Positions 33,586 through 45,972 of a stretch of 64,000 nt of DNA are shown here, piece after piece. Below the pieces are notes generated by a model. The model was not told the origin of the DNA. It saw only the letters and a program-made list of their open reading frames with translations, and did no database searches. Source of the stretch: Ganoderma boninense (lineage: Eukaryota > Basidiomycota > Agaricomycetes > Polyporales > Polyporaceae); the NCBI GenBank assembly GCA_002900995.3, contig CM035304.1, positions 2,574,823 through 2,638,822 on the forward strand. The letters are read 5' to 3'. The position numbers and the translations under genes were made by a program. The stretch's first letter is position 1. The number at the start of each line of letters is the position of its first letter.

Positions 33586-34350
33586 GGTCAATGCGGTATT
33601 CTGTGACGTCGCTGCTATCTCCTAGCCTCGAACTGGGCTGAGATATGCGACCACACTGCTCCACGTTCTGGTCGTTGGATCGCAACTGATCCCGCCTATC
33701 TTCTGAATGTCTGTTTATCCTTAGTCCGTCTGGAGTTGCTTAAAGCCCTTGCCAATGTTTTAAGCCCATTGGTAAGGATGGCGCATGACAAGAAGGTGCG
33801 TTATCATAGTTTCGGCACCCATTTCTCTCATAGCACATTATGAAAGAGACATCAATTACCTCCTGGCCACACCGCCGGCTGAGCTCTCTTAGGGGTCCGA
33901 TTACGAAGATGGTACTAATGCTAACGTACGAGCTCGTCGGTTAACGTATTGGAACTAGAATTTGACACCATCAAGAGGGCCTATGCGCACAGATACAGAT
34001 ACAGACTCTAAGGCCAACGCATTGTAATCGAAGCCCAACGGTACGTTCTGCCACGAGTAGAAGGTCTGAATACGTTATAATGCCATCATGGAACACGCGG
34101 CTAACTCGCCTTCGAATTCTTGGGATGCCATTGTCGTTCCGAAGTGAGCTGCGGTAGGCCTCGCATGATCATCATGGCCATATAACTGACCCCATCAGGC
34201 GTGTTCAATACCAAGCACTTGCCCCACATCTTGCTTCTCTGCTACACTCCAAGTGACGAACACGGTACGCCGCTGTCGTATCTTCCCTCAAGCTCCTCGT
34301 CGTCGTCGTTTGGTCTGACGTATCGGAGCACCGGCAGAACGACACGACTC
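33586..34350. other. intergenic before HET gene 1
   Basis: About 760 bp. The open frame extends upstream of the HET start to 34201 but lacks the family's conserved N-terminus, so I treat that part as leader. Confidence 0.4.
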
Positions 34351-36023
34351 ATGTGGTTGCTGAGCACCGACCGAGCCGAGCTCCGTTCTTTCTCCGGCCC
34401 GGGGGACCCAGCTATCCAGGGCGGCTACGCGATCCTCTCCCACACCTGGGGCAAAGACGAGCAGACGTTCGAGGACACCCAGGCCCTCTACGCCCAATGC
34501 AAAGACACTGGCAAGAGCCCCCGCGACCTCGCGACCCAGAAGGTCCGCGAGTCTTGCATTCTGGCACAGGTTCACGGCTACCGGTGGATCTGGAACGATA
34601 CATGCTGTATCGACAAGAGGGACAGCGGGGAGCTGTCAGAGGCTATCAAATCGATGTTCCGCTGGTACTCGTTCGCGGACGTCTGCTTCGCACACCTCGT
34701 GGACGTTCCGAGCGATTGCGACTTGCATGCATCCGGGTCTGAGTTTAGGAATGCTCGGTGGCACACGCGCGGGTGGACCCTACAGGAGCTGATCGCGCCC
34801 ACCTCTGTCGTCTTCGTCTCCAACGACTGGAAGATTATCGGGAACAAGACTGAGCACGCAAAGCTCCTCGACAACATCACTGGGGTATGGGAAAAGGTCC
34901 TCACGGGCGAAGTGCATTACTCGAAGCTATGCATCGCACGGCGGATGCAGTGGGCGTCGAGGCGGAGCACGAAGCGCGTCGAGGACGAGGCATACTGCCT
35001 GATGGGCCTCTTCGATATCCACATGCCGACCATCTACGGCGAGGGCCGGAACGCCTTCCGGCGCCTGCAACGTGAGCTCATGAAGGAGTCGCATGACACC
35101 AGCCTGTTCGCGTGGGGGAGCTACGTCAACTTCAGGACCGCGACGCCTGTGAGGCCGAATGAGAATCGCGCATTTTTCAACACTTCGAACGAGGCCAACA
35201 TGTACATCCTCGCGCGTTCCCCGAAGAGCTTCGAGACCAAGCCATTCGGACCCGGAGTCGTACGCTACATACCATCCGCGAAAAATCCAGTGCAGCCGTA
35301 CCCTCCCGATGAAATGGTGAGTGGCCCCTTCCAAGGACGACTCTCAGTGCGCATTCGTTAACGCAAGATGGCATTCAAATTCAGGACGACTCAGAGGGCA
35401 AGCCGCGACCAGGCCCCTTCGGTCCGAACAAGCTCCCTAGCTTCTCGTTGACAAGCCACGGCTTGTATTGCAACTTCCCTGTCATCGAGTCAGACGGGCT
35501 TACCGTCGCTGTCCTCCTCTGCGATACCGGCAATGCCCACCTGGGGCTCCTCCTGCACCCGTCCACGGATCGTCTCCAGGACCCCTCCCGAAAGAAGTAC
35601 TACACTGGACACGGCGTCCGCCGGCAGTCCCGCGGCTCGGGCCCGCGCCGTGAGCTTGCACGCCTTGTATCGCTGGGAAAGGACTACTGGAACCTGCGCC
35701 TCAACGGCAAGGCCGTCACCGCAGAGTGGCGCGACATCTTCATCGCGGAAGGCCCATCCCCAGCTAAGAGGGACGTCCCGCTCAGCCTCTGCGCTGCGCT
35801 GCACTCCATTGCGCCTGCGCCCCCATTCCGCATCCCGCCTGCCCTCGTCATGAGACTGGAGGCGTTGGGGATGGAGCTGCGTCCCATGGCTGTTAAGAGC
35901 AAGCCCTATGACGGAAAGCCGTTGCTGGCGTCGGCGACGTTTGAGGACGATAGCGCGCAGGAGGGTATCCGCCTCATCACTGTGCGCCCGGAAGGTGGTG
36001 ACCGGGCCGAACTTGATGGGTGA
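34351..36023 (+). CDS. HET-domain protein (heterokaryon incompatibility type), copy 1
   Basis: HET domains mediate recognition-triggered cell death in fungi; the biochemical activity is uncertain. Two exons (34351-35316, 35385-36023) give 534 residues. The start MWLLSTDRAEL is the family's usual beginning. The domain blocks are clear: GGYAILSHTWGKDEQTFED, ESCILAQVHGYRWIWNDTCC, IDKRDSGELSEAIKSMFRWY, ARWHTRGWTLQELIAPTSVV and DEAYCLMGLFDIHMPTIYGE. A second conserved module follows (LVSLGKDYWNLRLNGKAVTA), as in the copies at 59.5 and 63.7 kb. The frame ends early at 36023. Directly after it, another frame still shows a decayed tail (GTNGWVVITVVIVLDTAFIK), so the last part may be lost by a frameshift. 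The HET domain itself is intact. Confidence 0.85.
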
Positions 36024-37130
36024 AAAGTCGACTTCACCAGCGAAACTGGGGACAAATGGGTGGGTGGTGATCACGGTGGTGATCGTCCTCGACACTGCAT
36101 TCATCAAAAAAGGTCGGCCTCCAGCGCCTGGCTCTCGGCCACCGTCTTGCGAAGGGCACACTTGCCTGCCCTAAACACGGGCGCTTGTGCTATGCTCGCG
36201 ACCACCCGGCGACCGTCTCATTTTCCTTAACGACGACCTCGACCTCGACGCTTTTTACCTCCCTCGGTCCTCAGCTACTTACTTGCTCTTTGTTCATGTA
36301 ACAGGCTCTCAGTTCTGGCCTAGCTTGTCTTCTGTATGGTTTTCTATCCCTGGGGAACTTGCTCCCGGTGGCTACCGGTCTGCGCTAGCTTGGGTCTTGG
36401 TCTGAGCTACTGGAGGTGGCTATCCGCTGGGGCGAAGGCATGCTAGGTGGATCGCGACCAATGTAGGTCAACACAACAGAGGTAAGCACTTCATCATGTT
36501 TCGGATATCTCATTCTATACCCAATGTCGAGCTCTGGGCGTGGAGTCATTAGTTGGGCCTCGCTCGGACACAGCACAAGGTGAGTCCCTTCGAGAGTTAT
36601 CGTGCTTGTCGTTGCAGACTGTCTTGGAAGGTGAGTCGCTTTTGCCATGTTTTCCATCAGCCCGGCTCTTCTCTCGGGTCTCTCTCTACGGTACGCGGTT
36701 ACGACTCAGACTGACTGTAGCCGACCTCTCATCTCCTCACGTACTTAACTGCTTTTTATTGGTCACCCTAGCCCCAGGACGTGACCCACCCATCGCCGCG
36801 AGCCTGTTACAGCATGGGTCCTGGCCTTGTCGTTCTCGGGCGTTTCAGAGTGTTATGTACCTATTGTAACAAGTAGCTAGCTAATCACAATATAATCTGT
36901 TGATTAGTACCAACAACGAGCAGCGAATGCGGGTATCAGTGCTCCGGGCAACAATTACGAAGAAAATTAGGGAAACTCACTGCATTTCCGTTTGGGACCA
37001 TGTGGTGAAAATCGATAAATTGTGGCTTACTTTCAACCGCGATATCACCAGCCAAAATGGGGGAATCGCCGGCGCTCAAATGCCCGAACTGGTGACTACA
37101 CGATGCTTGGTTTTTCCACCATTTCCGCAT
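36024..37130. other. non-coding stretch between HET gene 1 and a HET tail relic
   Basis: After a decayed HET-like tail (to about 36174) follows about 900 bp with no coding potential, T-rich in places. It might be an inserted element, but I see no convincing terminal repeats or target duplication. Confidence 0.4.
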
Positions 37131-37496
37131 GGTGATCTACAGACCGGGCGCATGCATCCGACGTGCACGCGGTCACAAGATCGGAGTCGTGCGGCACACT
37201 GGGCGAAGGCGGTGCCGCGGTGCTCTGCGAACTGGTGTCAACGACCGGACTACGAACATGTCTGTGTGGAGGACCACATCGACCGGTGGCCGGACCTGAA
37301 GAAGGACTTCGGGGATATCGATGGTGAGCGAACCATTTGGCTGGCGTTCTCGCGGTGCACGCTCCAGCGCGAATACACGCTGGTCGTCCACGTCGAGCTT
37401 GCGGGACGTTTGTACGATGCTTTGAAGGGACAGAGGGGCATTCCGTTTCCGCCTCGCGAGGATATCATAGGAGGGAGCATGATGACCATCGAATAG
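37131..37496 (+). pseudogene. HET-gene C-terminal relic
   Basis: The translated segment AAHWAKAVPR, then DYEHVCVEDHIDRWPDLKKD, then IWLAFSRCTLQREYTLVVHV aligns block by block with the C-terminal module of the HET gene at 59.5 kb (AVHWAKILIHH, CAKHHIASWPRRTKLFG, VQLSFSRCNLAVAENSRTLA). No HET domain precedes it in frame. It lies about 1.1 kb downstream of HET gene 1 and on the same strand, so it is either the separated end of that gene or the remains of another copy. Confidence 0.65.
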
Positions 37497-37612
37497 CGGA
37501 CCGAATGTTCTTGAACAATGTTTCATCTTCCCTGGAGATTTTGTCCTCGAGTCCTATCATTCACACTTCATTTCATTCAAAGCGAGCACCGACAAGGGGT
37601 GCCAAGGTGATA

Positions 37613-38549
37613 TCAGTATAATCCTACACGTGTGAAGGCAATATGCACAAAGACATGAAGGTCAGTACGGTAGCCCGCGAAAGAGATACCCAAACTCGTG
37701 GCCGAAAACGCTGGAGCCATTCCGTTCACCGCTGGAAGTTCGACCGCCTCCAGCCTATCCAACATCTCCGGCAGCGCGACGACGTTGATATGCCCCTTGA
37801 CCATGTTTTTCAGCACCCCCCAATTCGACACGCGGGCGTAGCCGCGGCCCTGCTCCCTTCGCTCCGTCAGCGCGTAGCGCTCGATGAGACACGGCACACT
37901 CTCGCTGCCCTCGGGTGCTGTGTTTCCGTACTGGAAGATCGCAATGGGCAGCCCGAGTCCGCCCTCATCCTGGATACGTCGGCAGTCCTTGGTATCTCGC
38001 GCGCTGCGGAACCCCACGCCGCCCGTGCGCGCCTCGACCTTGATGAGCTCGAAGGGGGAAGGAGTCGGGCTCGCGCCGTGCAGGCGGTCGCTGAAGAGGA
38101 CCTGTACGAGCAGGCTGTGCGTGTGGATGTACGTCAGGGTCCCAGTGTGCCGTGGACGGAGGCCTATTTGAAGAGGTCGTCATGCGCCTGCTTGCATGGT
38201 AAGACCATACGTCCGAAGAACGGCCCAACCGAGACTAGGGACGGAAGGGAGGAGAGCTGGTTTCAAGGGCCTACATTGTGCCATGTTGTAGCATCCCTTA
38301 TAGAGGGTTTTAAGTCTGCAAGGTAACACGTTCAATGAGTATGACAGTATAGCTGGGTACCGCATCGACGGCGGATAGGGGATCCGCACTTACACAGTAC
38401 CGAGTATACTCACACCTGGCGCACGTTTTGTATTTGCTGTATGCTTGACAGAAGACGTACTGGCAGTGTCGTTTATCGGTATTTATCTCGCCGAGCGCGA
38501 TCCCTCGGCGAGAGTCTACGAGCAACATGATGAAAAGAGGATGACACAA
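37613..38549 (-). pseudogene. decayed MYND-type zinc finger gene, copy 2
   Basis: A paralogue of the gene at 32.5-33.6 kb. The first half of the finger is present (HCQYVFCQAYSKYKTCARCE, YTRYC) before a donor site. The second half (CQxxDW..HKxxC) is not found in the following sequence. The C-terminal domain is recognisable (THSLLVQVLFSDRLHGASPT, CRRIQDEGGLGLPIAIFQYG). It is preceded by a one-base frame break near SVHGTLG. At its end the frame runs about 45 residues past the point where copy 1 stops. Missing ligands, the frame break and the lost stop together argue for a pseudogene. Confidence 0.7.
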
Positions 38550-41500
38550 ACACCGGAGGGCCTTTGCATGGCCCTTGGTGCAGCGGTCGAGTAGTTGGGG
38601 TGAAGTTCCCCTGAATCCCTGATCAACTTGCTTACGTGCATGGCCGTCACTGAGGTTTCCGGGTGGTGCAGTGAGTAGGAAATTTCATTGCTCTGAAAGG
38701 ATTAACGGACGTTCAAGTGGTGGATTCAAGTGAGGGAGGCATATGGAGCTGGAAGCCCACGGGGGGATGAAAAGTCCACTGACTTCGAGCAGTAGACACA
38801 CTGACGCCGCAAGCGACAGTGGGTCTCTGACACCGGTCAAGATCCTGGAAAACAATCGGTGGATTCAAATATAGCACACAGGCGGAGACCAGTATGGCGC
38901 AAAAGAAGTTAGCAGGAAATACGAAGGCAAAGAGCGATGCAGTACCGGCAGCTCGGGGAATCTGCACCGCAGCTTGACTAGGATGCGTGTGGCAGTGGTC
39001 CCCCGCCATACCGAGCTTGGAACAGATTGTCGTCGCCGACAATTTCCAAACGTACATTCTGGGTTGGATATGAGTAAGCCGACGACTCTGCCATCACCAT
39101 CCGCAACAATGGTAGCCACGACACTCGCACTCGCCGAGGGCGTTCCATCGTCCAGCGTACTGCCACCAGCCAGGGCTGCGTCAGTCTCGTCGTCCGCAGC
39201 GACAGGGTTCAGCACGGGGACTGATGCCGACGTCCGGCTCGTCTGCAGCGGCCGCAGCGGCCTGCCTATGTTTGGGGAGCTCAGAGCCCTCGCGTCGCAC
39301 CTCGGGTCCGGGCAGGCCTGGTACTCCTCGCAGACAGGAATGGAGCGGGCGGACCTCTCGACGTTAATACGAGCTCAGACCGCGATGTGCCTCCTCCGAC
39401 TTGACCGGGGTTGTGCAGCTGGGACACGGAGGGCCTGAGGGTCCGAGGGACGTGCGGGATCATTCAGTCGTGGTGGCTGAAATGTGTCGCGGGAGCGGAA
39501 CACGGGCGAGAGCTCGGAGGCCACAGAGAGTGAGGGAGAGCAGGAGAGAAAGGCGACTCGGAGGCCTGTGTTCGCTGCACTGCTGCCTGTCTGCCTGGGG
39601 CTCGTTCCTCGTGCTCGGCGCTGCGCCGACGCCGCATGCGGACACAAGACGGCCGCTGTGACCTCCGGCGACATTAAACATTGAATTCACAGCCTGACGG
39701 CCGCCCACGCAAGCGCGAGCGATCCTCGGGCTGGCGCCGCCGGCGTTGCGGTCGAGAATGAGATAGCGGGACTGTGAGGTGATTGGGAACCTTGAAGGAT
39801 CGAATGTTGTACCGTTACGTATGCACGAACATTGAGATCTCGCGGGATAAGGTGGGACGTTGCGAGGCACGCACCTACTCCACTAGGGTCCAGTGCGGGA
39901 TGTGGGGTTTGGGTGTACCGCGCCGGGGAGGTGGTTCCTGGCGAGCGCTGCCACTGTCTCGCACGGGTCGCATTCATACATAGACCTTGGGCTAAGTTTG
40001 CACTGGGCACGTTGGCCGTACGCCCCATGCGCATCGGCGCGGTCGCGACCATTGTGACGTGTACAGCACATGGTGCGCCCGCTGCCAGTGCGGGTGCGCA
40101 CCAGAGATGCGATATTCTTGGTGTCGGCTTGGACTGGGCTAGAAGACCTTGACTTGTAGCCAGCGGGCCACAGCGCGAGTAAAACGGAACACTCACCGGA
40201 GAAGGCGAATATTAGTTGCCAGAATTGACAGCTGCTGACGTCTCCGTGTTACGTCGAGTCGGGGTGGCTCGTCCGTGGCGCCGCGTTCCTGCCGAGGGGA
40301 GACGTCCCTGGACGACTGCAGTGACAGTGATGAGGAGATTGCGCGCGAATGGGATATAGCCGGCCGACTTAGGATAGACCAGGCCGATCTATGTTTGAGC
40401 GGAATATGATAACCATTGCGCGGTGTATATGTCCATGTGGAATCGGTGAGAGTCGAAGCGAGGATGGCTTCGGGTTCACGACGAGCCTTGAACGCGATCC
40501 ATGTCGGCAATAACATAACATACAGCACGGCACAATTGCATGAAGCATGAAACAAGCGTTAGAGTTTTAGGGGAGTCCGGCGGGGTAGCGGTTCTCACTG
40601 GCCTTCCATGCCAACAGGTCATGCACCAGATTCCGCTGCTTACCCGAGTGAGCAACCTCAGGCACTTCCTCCGAGGACCCTCTAGTTGTAACATGTTCAC
40701 ATGTCGACGTAGAAACATCGGCCGTGGAGAAGTCGGTAGTCAGGGTTCTCGAATGCTTGGCCACCAAACCTACTCAGTTATCGAACGCCTCGTCCGTCAG
40801 CTTGCGAGGCCCACGAAGATAATACCAGTGGTCGAGGACAGTGAACGTACCCGTACGAACGCTTGCCCGAGCCCGAAGGGTCGGAATCTTCGGAGATTTG
40901 GCTCGAGATCTCAGATGGAATATTTTGAGTCAGTGCTGCGGGTCAGTGCTGCGGGCGTGTGCAGGATGAGGAACATATGCCGGGGGCGCCATAGTGATTG
41001 GGTAGTTCCGAAATCCGGCTTAGAACAGGTCTGAGCTGTCAATTAGAGTGTGCTATGGAGCCATGCTATATCTAGAGAGCACCCACTTATTGGGGCCAGA
41101 GCTATGACGCAACGCCATAAACTCCATAAGATGGACGAGACCAGTGGGCGAGGACTGCCGACGTGGGTAGGTCGGAAAAGCCATGACAGATTCGTCGCCC
41201 AAGTGTCTCTAATGAAATGTTGCGTTTCGATCGGATAGATGTCCGAGAGATTTGAACGCGGTCATGACCTGTATTAATATGGAGTTATTGTCAGTGGGGG
41301 TCGGTCACTGGATGGCCGTACGGGGAGGTGGTGGCGGTCCATGGCGGAGAGAGAGAGGGTGGCTATCTGTAAGCGCCTGCACACGTTGCCCTCGAAACTA
41401 GCGCCCGCTGTGGCAGAGCATGTCCGTTTTCGGCAGCCGCCTCCTTGTTCGCAGCGTCGACTGGCCCCCACCTTGACTCCCGCCGCATATCGTGGTCGCA

Positions 41501-42125
41501 GACATGAACAGCACAGGTCAGCCTGTTAATGAGTGCTGCGCTCTGTGCTCACAGGAACCATCATAGGTTTCGTCATTCTCGGGGCGCAGCGAACGTCCGA
41601 CATACGTATCTGCCAGGCTGCTTCGGAGGTCTTCATGCGCCCATTCTCCATTGCGGCCTTCGCTCTCATAGAAGCTTAGCAATCTAGTCCGGTACGAGAG
41701 GCATTTTTTCTTTGAACTGCGCACAATGGATATGTATAGCTCATGTGGTCTCCTTTCCAAGTCCGAGACTAATGGATGGAACGTCCCCAGCGGCGGCCCC
41801 GAACTGCATCAACTCGGAAATCAAACCCTACGATGCTTTACCAGCCACGCAGCCAGAGTCACGCTGGAGGTAAGGTTATGTCCTATGTTTGAGGGAACTC
41901 TCACATATGTCGGAGAGGTAGGGTGACGACCGCGTGCCCTGCCATCTTCGCAGTCGTAACCGACCTTGGTCAACCAGCGTCACGAATTCGTCCTGGCCAC
42001 CGTATTGACATTGCTATGACCGGCCGAGACATTTATGCCGACGCGCCTCCCTTGCTGGGTGGGTATAAAGCATATCCACAGCAGGCCATCCCGAGTCCCA
42101 ACCCTATTCCTCACTACACTCCAGG
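38550..42125. other. gene-poor stretch, 3.6 kb
   Basis: No gene can be supported. Several frames of 100-170 codons between 38.7 and 40.2 kb on both strands (for example 39687-40196, minus) have no domain or splice-consistent continuation. A short direct repeat (gtcagtgctgcggg twice) is at about 40930. The last 600 bp should hold the laccase promoter. Confidence 0.4.
42064..42069 (+). promoter_or_regulatory. TATA box of laccase gene
   Basis: TATAAA within gggtataaagc, about 60 bp before the laccase ATG at 42126. Confidence 0.65.
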
Positions 42126-44241
42126 ATGTCCAGGTTTTCATCCTTGCTTCCTTACTTAACTCTCCTTTTCCCCGCCTCTGTGTACGCGGCCATCGGGCCC
42201 GTCACACAATTGACCATATCCAACGCAGATATTGCTCCGGATGGCTTCACCCGTGCCGCCGTTGTAGTCAATGGGGTTTCCCCTGGGCCCCTCATCGCCG
42301 GCAATAAGGTTCGTGCCGTAGTTGTCTATTTCATTCCTCGGAATTGCCTCTTAACCTTTCGAATAACAGGGCGACCGTTTCCGGATCAATGTCGTCAACG
42401 AGCTCACGAACCACACTATGTCGAAGACGACCAGTGTTGTATGGCTCAGCTACTATGTGTCAATGATTCATGCTCACGCCGTTCTCTTTGCAGCACTGGC
42501 ACGGAATCTTCCAAGAGGGTAGCAACTGGGCCGACGGCCCCGCGTTCGTCACTCAATGCCCGATTGCCAGCGGGGACTCGTTTCTTTACGACTTCTGTGT
42601 TCCTGACCAGGCTGGTAGGTTATTTCCTTTTCGGCTTCCCTAACGGCGCACTGATGGCGCCTTCAATCAGGTACCTTCTGGTATCACAGCCATCTCTCTA
42701 CCCAATACTGCGACGGCCTGAGAGGTCCATTGGTCATCTATGATCCTCATGATCCCCTCAAGCACCTCTACGATGTTGATGATGGTATCTTTCCTCACCG
42801 GTGCCACTACAGTCATGGATGCTCTTGGGACTGATAACGGCATTGTCTATAGATTCAACGGTGATCACTCTCACTGAATGGTACCATTTCGCCGCCGAAC
42901 TCGGCCCGCGCTTCCCGTGAGCCTAATGTCCTTCATCCCGAACGCCCATTCCCTTGCTGACCAGATATCCAATTCAGAGCCGGCCTCGCCAATTCGACGC
43001 TGATAAACGGCATGGGCCGTAGCGCTGCTACACCAACAGCAGAGCTGGCTGTCATCAATGTAACTCATGGAAAGCGGTACGTTGAGGGTCAGCCCTCCCC
43101 CGATCTTAGTGCTGAATATATTTGGATAGCTATCGCTTCCGCCTGGTGTCCATGGCTTGCGACCCCTACTTCAACTTTAGCATCGACAGCCACAGTCTGA
43201 CGGTCATTGAGGCCGATGGTGTCGAGACTCAGCCCGTCACCGCCGACACCATTCCCATCTTTGCCGCTCAACGTTACTCCTTTGTGGTCAGTGTCTTTCT
43301 TCCTTAGTGCTTGGAGTGAAGGCTGACGGTGCATCCTTCTTCCAGCTTACTGCAAACCAGACGGTTGACAACTACTGGATTCGAGCTACTCCGAATTTCC
43401 CTGTCGTCACCCCTGTTGATGGACTGAACGCTGCGATCTTGCGTTACGATGGGGCAGCAACAGCCGAGCCTACCACCTCTCAACAGACGACGCCGGTTGT
43501 CCTCAGCGAGACTGATCTCCACCCATACATTCCAATGAAGACAGTACGTTATCACCCTTCTTTCCCCGGTGAACCTAGTACTGAGCGCCCCTACTTTCCC
43601 CCATTCAGCCCGGTAGACCTGAGCCGGGTGGCGTCGACATGGCGGTCAACATGGTGTTTGGCTTCAACACCACGAACTTCTTCATCAACGACGCTACCTT
43701 TGTCCCTCCAACTGTTCCTGTCCTGCTCCAGATTCTGAGCGGAGCGCAAACTGCCCAGGAACTCTTGCCACCGGGCAGCGTCTATACCCTCCCCAAGAAC
43801 GCATCTATCGAGCTCACATTCCCCGCCAACGTGAGCGTGGGCGGCAGCCCCCACCCTTTCCACCTTCATGGCGTAAGTCCTCTTCCTCCTCCCCGTCCTC
43901 CGTTCACCCATATGTGGCTCGCACTCACCTTATCTCTCTCTCCACAGCACGCGTTCGCAGTGGTGCGCAGCGCGGGTTCGACCGAGTACAACTATGACAA
44001 CCCCGTCTGGCGCGACACGGTGTCGACCGGCGCCGTCAACGGCGACAACGTCACGATCCGCTTCCAGACCGACAACCCCGGGCCGTGGTTCCTCCACTGC
44101 CACATCGACTTCCACGTGAAGACGGGCTTTGCTGTCGTCCTTGCCGAGGACGTGCCCGACATCCAGTACGCGAACCCCGTGCCGCAGGAGTGGAGCAACT
44201 TGTGTCCGACCTACGACGCGCTCTCGGTTGACGATCAATGA
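42126..44241 (+). CDS. laccase (multicopper phenol oxidase)
   Basis: Secreted p-diphenol:O2 oxidoreductase used in lignin and phenol oxidation. Ten exons (42126-42308, 42370-42438, 42494-42614, 42671-42784, 42853-42916, 42978-43076, 43130-43286, 43346-43543, 43609-43872, 43948-44241) give 520 residues, the usual basidiomycete length. A signal peptide opens it ([17 protein letters not shown]). All four copper motifs are present: L1 [20 protein letters not shown]2 [20 protein letters not shown]3 [15 protein letters not shown] and L4 [17 protein letters not shown]. The residue ten after the T1 cysteine is Phe, typical of high-potential laccases. Many N-glycosylation sequons occur. The end [12 protein letters not shown] fits the family. 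A TATA box lies 57 bp upstream. The gene is intact and single in this window. Confidence 0.96.
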
Positions 44242-44462
44242 GCGAGCGCTGAGCCCTGCTTAGTGACTCCTCGGACCTACTAGTACCATTTCGGTTCGGC
44301 GTTCGCGCAGCGACATTAGGATTTTGGACCATACCTTACGTTCGTACTTTAGTTTCAATTGCGCTGTAGCTCCACCGTATCTCGCGAAGTCCATCGACGT
44401 TCAGTTCTATAATTATCATATCGTAAGAATACTTGTAGTACAATGTCGTTATCTGTTGATGA

Positions 44463-45972
44463 TCATAGCTTCGCCTTCCAACTCGTCGACCGCTGAGGGG
44501 GCATGAAGCCTGACTTACTCCACGCGGCCAGCCACAACGTCGCCCTCTCTCCGTCAATCTGTGGCAAGCTTGCTGTCGACCCGGACACCCTCGTGGCCTT
44601 GTCGGTTCTGACTAACATGAAACCCATTGCCTCTCTCTCCGGACTCCCCTCGATCATCTTGCTCGGAGCATTAAAGAACGGCAGAAGACGAAGCGCGGGG
44701 TTGAGAGACATCTCCCGAACCGCCTTCGCGGATTCTCGCGTCCCACTACCCTTGAGCGCGGCGAGCCACTGAGCGTACGGAACGAGAGGAACGTCGACCT
44801 CCTGTGCGATCGGCGCAATGGCGGCACGCCATAATATCGGGCGGGGGTGCACGAGATGGAGAATCGGCTCTGGGGAGTGTCGCATCTCCGCGAATGCCCG
44901 CGCGGCCTCGTATGATGGGATCCAGGCCACTTTCTGCGCGTGAGGTGTGCCAAAATCAGTGTGATGGACTCCATGCGCTTCCAAGTTGAAGTGAATGGGG
45001 CATACCGTACCATCCAGTTCAGGCAAACATTTTTGGAACAGCGCGGACTTGACCAGAGACGCGAACCACTCGCGCTCGTTCCAGTAGCCTGTTCTGTCTC
45101 CTGCGACCTGCCCGAGACGCACCACAACGGTGGCCGCACCCCGTTCCCGGGTGACATTCTGCAGAACGCGTTCAGAGACCCACTTGCTCTCTGAGTAACC
45201 CATCCCAAAGGAAGGCGCGGGGTTATCGATTGGGATCTCTGGTACCGGCGCACCCATCTCCCATTCTGTTCGTGGAATACCATATGCCAGTGAGCAAAAA
45301 ATGAAACCATAACCATGTAATCAAGCACAGTCACTCACTATTTAAAACTACGATGGAGCTGACTAGAATGATGGCTGGCGCGTTTGTGAACGGCGAACTC
45401 AGCGCAAGGTTGACGAAGTTGCGCACGCCCTGCATGTCCCCTTCGAACGACGTAATGGGCAGGTTGAAGTTCACTCTCCAGGCTACCCATTTATCAGCGT
45501 TTTATCTTTTACTTTACACAAAGCCAATGCTGGGGACGAGAATTTAGTACTCACCATTCAGTATGATATGCGTGACAGATATCCTGACTTCCTCCAACAC
45601 CTCTGCGTCGATTCCGAACCCGGGCTCATGCAACACCGCCTCGACCATCCGGAACTTTGGAGTGTCCAACAACGCGGCTTCGAGGCCACGCGCGGAGAAC
45701 TGCTTCCGCTGCCGCTCTAGTGCGAGAGAGCCCTTCCGATTGAACGCGTACACGAGCTGCACAGTTTTGTCACGAAGGAGGTGCTCAAGCATGTCACATC
45801 CGAAGCCTCCCGTGGTTCCTGTGATGAGTACGATGTCCTTCTGGCATTGCGGTCGCTCCAAAAGGTTCGCGGGACGGGCAGGAAAGTTTGCCAAGAACCG
45901 GTCAACGTATCGCCACAGATCGTCTGGGTTGCATAACCCAAGAAGTTTAATGGCGTCAGGTTGCGATGGCAT
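44463..45972 (-). CDS. standalone thioester-reductase domain protein (NRPS-like / aminoadipate reductase class)
   Basis: Three exons (45972-45555, 45482-45339, 45265-44463) give 454 residues. The protein is a NAD(P)-dependent reductase of the kind found at the C-terminus of A-T-R enzymes, where it releases a carrier-bound acyl group as an aldehyde. The Rossmann motif LITGTTGGFG is at residues 49-58. The catalytic YSESK motif is near residue 211. The C-terminal part includes WNEREWFASLVKSALFQKCL and TVCPIHFNLEAHG. No adenylation or carrier domain precedes it: only about 45 residues lie before the Rossmann strand, and they match the linker of the full-length class (FPARPANLLERP). It may therefore be a truncated but expressible remnant, or a genuine free reductase acting in trans. 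The substrate is unknown. Confidence 0.8.

Noticed and set aside
36190..36910. Possible solo LTR or inserted element between HET gene 1 and the HET tail relic
   Set aside because: I could not find convincing terminal TG/CA ends with a matching target duplication, nor a polypurine tract.
39687..40196. 169-codon minus-strand frame
   Set aside because: No domain, no splice continuation, and overlapping frames on the other strand of similar length. Possible but unsupported.
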